Positions 60,582 through 64,000 of a stretch of 64,000 bases of DNA are shown here, piece after piece (within the stretch, counting starts at the first letter, position 1; each line of letters opens with the position of its first letter). The notes beneath the pieces are model-generated. The model worked only from the letters and a program-made list of their open reading frames with translations. It ran no database searches and had not been told where the DNA came from. Made by a program: the position numbers and the translations under genes. The DNA comes from Lepas anatifera (Eukaryota > Arthropoda > Thecostraca > Lepadidae), in contig JAOTON010000967.1 in assembly GCA_034440635.1 (NCBI GenBank), positions 630,501-694,500 on the forward strand, read 5' to 3'.

Positions 60582-61496
60582 ATGGTGAAAATGGAAAATT
60601 TACAGTCAAGAGACAAGTTGAAGGTAAAATTGTATGATCAAGTCATCGGGCTTTTAACAACAGACAAAAAATTTCGCGACAAATTTGTAAATGCTTGTGA
60701 AAGCGGACAGGAAAAGAGCAGGTGAGAAATGCATTTTTGCTTGTTTTGCTTTGACATGTTTTCTTCCAGCTGGGTCATAATATATGCTGTTAAGATAAAA
60801 CAAAATTGTGAGGGTTGTGCATCATTACCCAAGAGAAATATGCGGAATTTCAGAAACAACTCATTATATACCCTGCCAAAGATGATTTCCAAGCGTCTTT
60901 TGCTTTACCAGTTTGTTGATTGTCTCTAAAATTGCTCTTCTAACTGATATCTTTTTATTTTCAGTGGCGACCATGCCAGCATCGTTCTCGAAAACATGAA
61001 TCTTACACAAGGAGAAGGAGAACTCCCCTCTGAAAATGTATCTCAAGTGAGCACCACAAGAGGTGTAGAACTTCCACCGAGGAAGACAGTATCAAATATC
61101 TTCGAAAATATTCAGCTTCCGGACCTTTCGCCTCTCGTTGCAAGACTAAAGGAGAAGTTCAGGAGTTCAAATCCCTCTTTTAGAAAATCATTGTTTAGGC
61201 TGACAGCCTGTCTTTTGATAACTTTTATTCTTTTAACGGTGTATTTGTCGGGAAGCAAGATTTGCAAAAATGGTCAGACACGTTCTTCTTCTTGTTTTGC
61301 TCTCGGCCTTTGCTCCAACCGTAACCAACCTCAGGATTCGCTTGCTTCTAAAATGAAGAATTATGTCATTTGTCCAGTTCACGGAGTTTTGGATCGCGTT
61401 ATTAGCAAGACATCATTGGTTTTCACGGGCTTGGAAGATCCTTTTGGTGCCGGAAGTATGCTACCTGGTATAGATCTAAGCGTCTTTATATTTTGA
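60582..61496 (+). CDS. Gene C: two-exon predicted single-pass membrane protein, about 223 aa
   Basis: Exon 1 runs from ATG 60,582 to 60,721 (AGCAG|GTGAGA). Exon 2 runs from 60,965 (after TTATTTTCAG) to TGA 61,494-61,496. The junction keeps frame. Residues 1-58 are helical and charged (KLYDQVIGLLTTDKKFRDKF, then GQEKSSGDHASIVLE), somewhat like a death-fold helix bundle, but I cannot name a family. A Ser/Glu-rich linker follows, then a hydrophobic segment at about residues 123-142 (TACLLITFILLTVYL) preceded by basic residues, and a cysteine-containing tail of about 80 residues. AATAAA lies 84 bp past the stop. Upstream exons are possible. Confidence 0.5.
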
Positions 61497-61579
61497 CTGG
61501 GAAAAATTCGTATTTTGTCCAAGTCAAATCGCCAGTTTATATTCTAGTTTGTCTTTTTGTCCGTGCCGTTTATGTCGTC

Positions 61580-61585
61580 AATAAA
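61580..61585 (+). terminator. Polyadenylation signal for gene C
   Basis: AATAAA 84 bp downstream of the gene C stop codon. Position and strand suit gene C, but the hexamer alone is weak evidence. Confidence 0.45.
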
Positions 61586-62940
61586 TTTGGAAACCAAAGG
61601 CAATATTTAGGTATAGAAAACATTCACTGAACACAGGCTTTAATTTCAGTCTTCTCAGCCACATCAAGATTTTGTCTTCATGAACAATCTGACGTGCAAA
61701 GAAAAAAACATTTCTCATCGCTAGTACAGCGGAGGTATCCTTCATGCATTCGTGACAAGGCTGGCAGTCTTTACCACCTACTCTGTTCGGTTTTAACATG
61801 TAGTGAAAACGGCATGTAACAGACTGTACTTGACTGCTTTAACACCCAGTTTTCAAAGTCTGTTTCTTGTGATGACTAAAGACGTCAACTGATGAATATG
61901 CGAAATCACAGGCTGTTGTTTTGAGGGTATTTTACTTATTGGGCATTCATGTGTCATGACTCACTATAATCAGGACATTGAAAGTGGCTGTAACATACTA
62001 TATTTTAGATTAATAATCGGTAAATCATCATGTATTACTCACACTTCCACACAAATAAGGTGGCTTTTAAAGTGTTGTCGCAATGAGTATTAAGTGATTA
62101 TAAACTATGGAAGGAGATGGTAGGGATGAGGAAAGGTGAGGATAAAGAGGATGGGATTCTACCTGGAGGGGTCGCTGCAGCCACAGGCGTATGCGCTCAC
62201 AGCCTCCAGGTAGAGTAAGGATAAGGATAAGGATTAGGTACCGGTAAAAATAAAACGCACACACACACACACACCATCGCACACACACTTCGAACATTTA
62301 AACCAAAATAATATGGGGATGAAAATGTTTGATTCTTCGGCTTTGTTTTCATTTCGTCTTCGATCTGGTAAATTTCTTTGTTCGTGCTCCATCTTGTCTG
62401 TGACCGCGTTGACCTTCTTGCTTCACTGATGTTCAATTGTTGCATTCATTTCTTTTCTTTAATCTCCGGTGCTGATGTTTCCTTCACAAAACTTCTAAAA
62501 CAAACCAAGTATTTTTCTTCTTTCTTAAAAAAACAAAAAAAACAAAATTGAAGTAATTCCTGACACGGCGTGCTTTACGCATATTGACGAACGCTAGCAA
62601 ACCTTACAAAATCACCTAGTCTTTTCGTTGTTCGAGGAATAAAAGGGAATGTGTGCATCCCGCTCACGTCTGCACGGTGTCGCTTTTCAACTAGGAGACT
62701 CGTGGTCATCAAACTTGTGCCCCCGTCCGGTAGCTGGTGCCTTTAATTAGGTGGTGTAGTGGCCGTCATCTATTCTGCCGTGGAGGTTTACTATGTCATG
62801 TAGGCCATAAGAGTATGATAATGGACGATTTAGGAAGGTATCTTCAGGCTCCCTAGGGGAAGTCGGGACTCAACTGCTTCTTCTTTCATTGTCCATCGTT
62901 GTAAAACCTCTGAATATGTAGGGCAAGGATGAGTGGTGTT
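61586..62940. other. No gene; short repeats
   Basis: Contains an AGGATAAGGATAAGG tract with a CTACCTGGAGG/CCTCCAGGTAG inverted pair (62,158-62,215) and a short (AC)n run at about 62,255-62,290. A cysteine-bearing minus frame at 61,578-61,799 has no splice support. Confidence 0.45.
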
Positions 62941-63235
62941 CAGGGGCGTCGCCACGGAAATTTTACTGGGGAGGGGGCAAACACCGGATCGGCTATGACC
63001 GGGGGAGGGGTGAGAGGCGAATTTCGATCTTGTAGGCTGTCTGAAAACGCTAACAACGATGCCCTTCAACATATGTTTACATTTTACAAGTAGGTATATG
63101 CGGTTATGTTGGTCAACGCGGGTAAAAGTGTTAACATGCAAGAAAAACTGGGTAGAGTCCCAAAATTTTTGGAACCTCCCCTTGATTTTCAAATTGGGGT
63201 CATGCCCCCCCCCCGAGGCTTTCGACGCCCGTGGT
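62941..63235. mobile_element. Possible TIR element with GGGCGTCG ends
   Basis: CAGGGGCGTCGCCACGG on the left and TTTCGACGCCCGTG on the right are roughly inverted, and flanks GTGGTGTT and GTGATGTG are similar 8-mers. The style is hAT-like. A similar start (GGGCGTCGCCACGG) occurs at about 50,003 without a partner. Confidence 0.4.
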
Positions 63236-64000
63236 GATGTGCACCAGAGGCCCAGCACATTTTTGGCGTCTGTAATGCTCTCACAGTTCCGAACTCCCAA
63301 CCCTCGATACTTTCTTCAGACATATGCAGACGCAGACTTTCCTGCAGCATGGGCTTGCTGTTTCAGCGTGGGCACAGACAGGTGCGAGCATGTCACCCAA
63401 TTGGCAGCTTTTTGCTGCAGTGCGTGAATTGTAACGTTGACTTCTTTTGCCCCCAGAGCAGGTTAACTTTATTGCCGGTTGTTAATATCAAACTCAGCTA
63501 TTAGCTGTAATAAAAGGCTTGTATTTTTCGGTTGGTGGCTACCAACTCTGGGCCAGTAAATTATGTATTTTTACCAAACCGAATTCCATTTCTTCGTACT
63601 TTTTTAGATCAAGTTTTGCTTGAAATGAGGCCTGCTCTCTACGCCGTCCCGGAACGAATTTTCCCCTGGTACTTAACTTCAACCATGAGCGTACAGTTTT
63701 ACTATGACTATTAACAAATCATGAATGACTTGAATGATTGACCATCTGGCAAATTACAGTGACGAATTCGAAAAAAACATTTTCCATCTAGGGATAAGCG
63801 TTGCCACTCGAAAAAGTGAGGTGGCCCAGACAATTTTTAGCCCTCTGTAGACAAGAAAAGTTGTCCCTTTAAAAAGAAAGAAATCAATTTAGAGCTTTTT
63901 GGTACATTCTGCATTAACTGGTTCCAAAATTGCATATTTTTCCAGCCTGACTAATATCAACAAAGCTATATGGCCCTGATCGTTGAAGCGCCCTAAAACC
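63236..64000. other. No gene recognised
   Basis: Ordinary sequence to the window edge. Short open frames have neither familiar motifs nor a convincing splice pair. Confidence 0.4.

Overview
The window looks like nuclear DNA from a marine invertebrate. Evidence for a eukaryote: canonical GT-AG exon boundaries, tRNA-derived SINEs, LINE fragments, a mitochondrial 12S rRNA insertion, CA/TA microsatellites and many terminal-inverted-repeat (TIR) elements. I cannot fix the phylum. Most of the 64 kb is mobile or tandemly repeated DNA, and only two places have credible multi-exon coding structure.

Region by region. 1-4,150: a TATA/CCAAT promoter-like start, a 2 x 121-bp repeat, a SINE, a decayed LINE RNase H fragment and two MITEs that share one TTAA. 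4,640-9,325: a large palindromic transposon with a 4-bp target duplication, split at its dyad centre by a TTAA element that carries a second TTAA element, then another TTAA copy. 9,326-12,173: mostly unannotatable. 12,174-23,690: four tandem copies of a 3-3.9 kb macro-repeat, three of which hold arrays of a 50-bp minisatellite. 23,688-24,217: seven hairpin units. 24,218-27,470: TTAA elements, a 12S rRNA NUMT interrupted by one of them, and a frame-broken protein relic. 28,166-33,212: a second member of the 4-bp-duplication family and a TA-flanked element. 36,898-39,928: three adjacent or nested small DNA elements. 40,123-52,592: a transposase-like two-gene locus. 52,593-56,890: minisatellites, some with higher-order structure. 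57,180-64,000: a dispersed repeat, a fold-back next to a CA/TA microsatellite, a LINE reverse-transcriptase relic, a small membrane-protein gene, and sparse repeats.

The main coding content is on the + strand at 40.1-52.6 kb. Gene A has two C2H2 zinc fingers followed by a DDE-type, CACTA/TNP2-like transposase domain. One in-frame TAA and one G-run frameshift break it. Seven bases after its stop begins gene B, a multi-exon gene with a ubiquitin/PB1-like start. Its last four junctions (exons E5 to E9) keep frame and join into the companion protein I associate with this transposase type. One putative exon of gene B is an 11-copy, 69-bp tandem repeat. A second small gene at 60.6-61.5 kb encodes a predicted single-pass membrane protein of about 223 residues, with a duplicated copy of part of an exon upstream. 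All family names come from remembered motif patterns, not searches.
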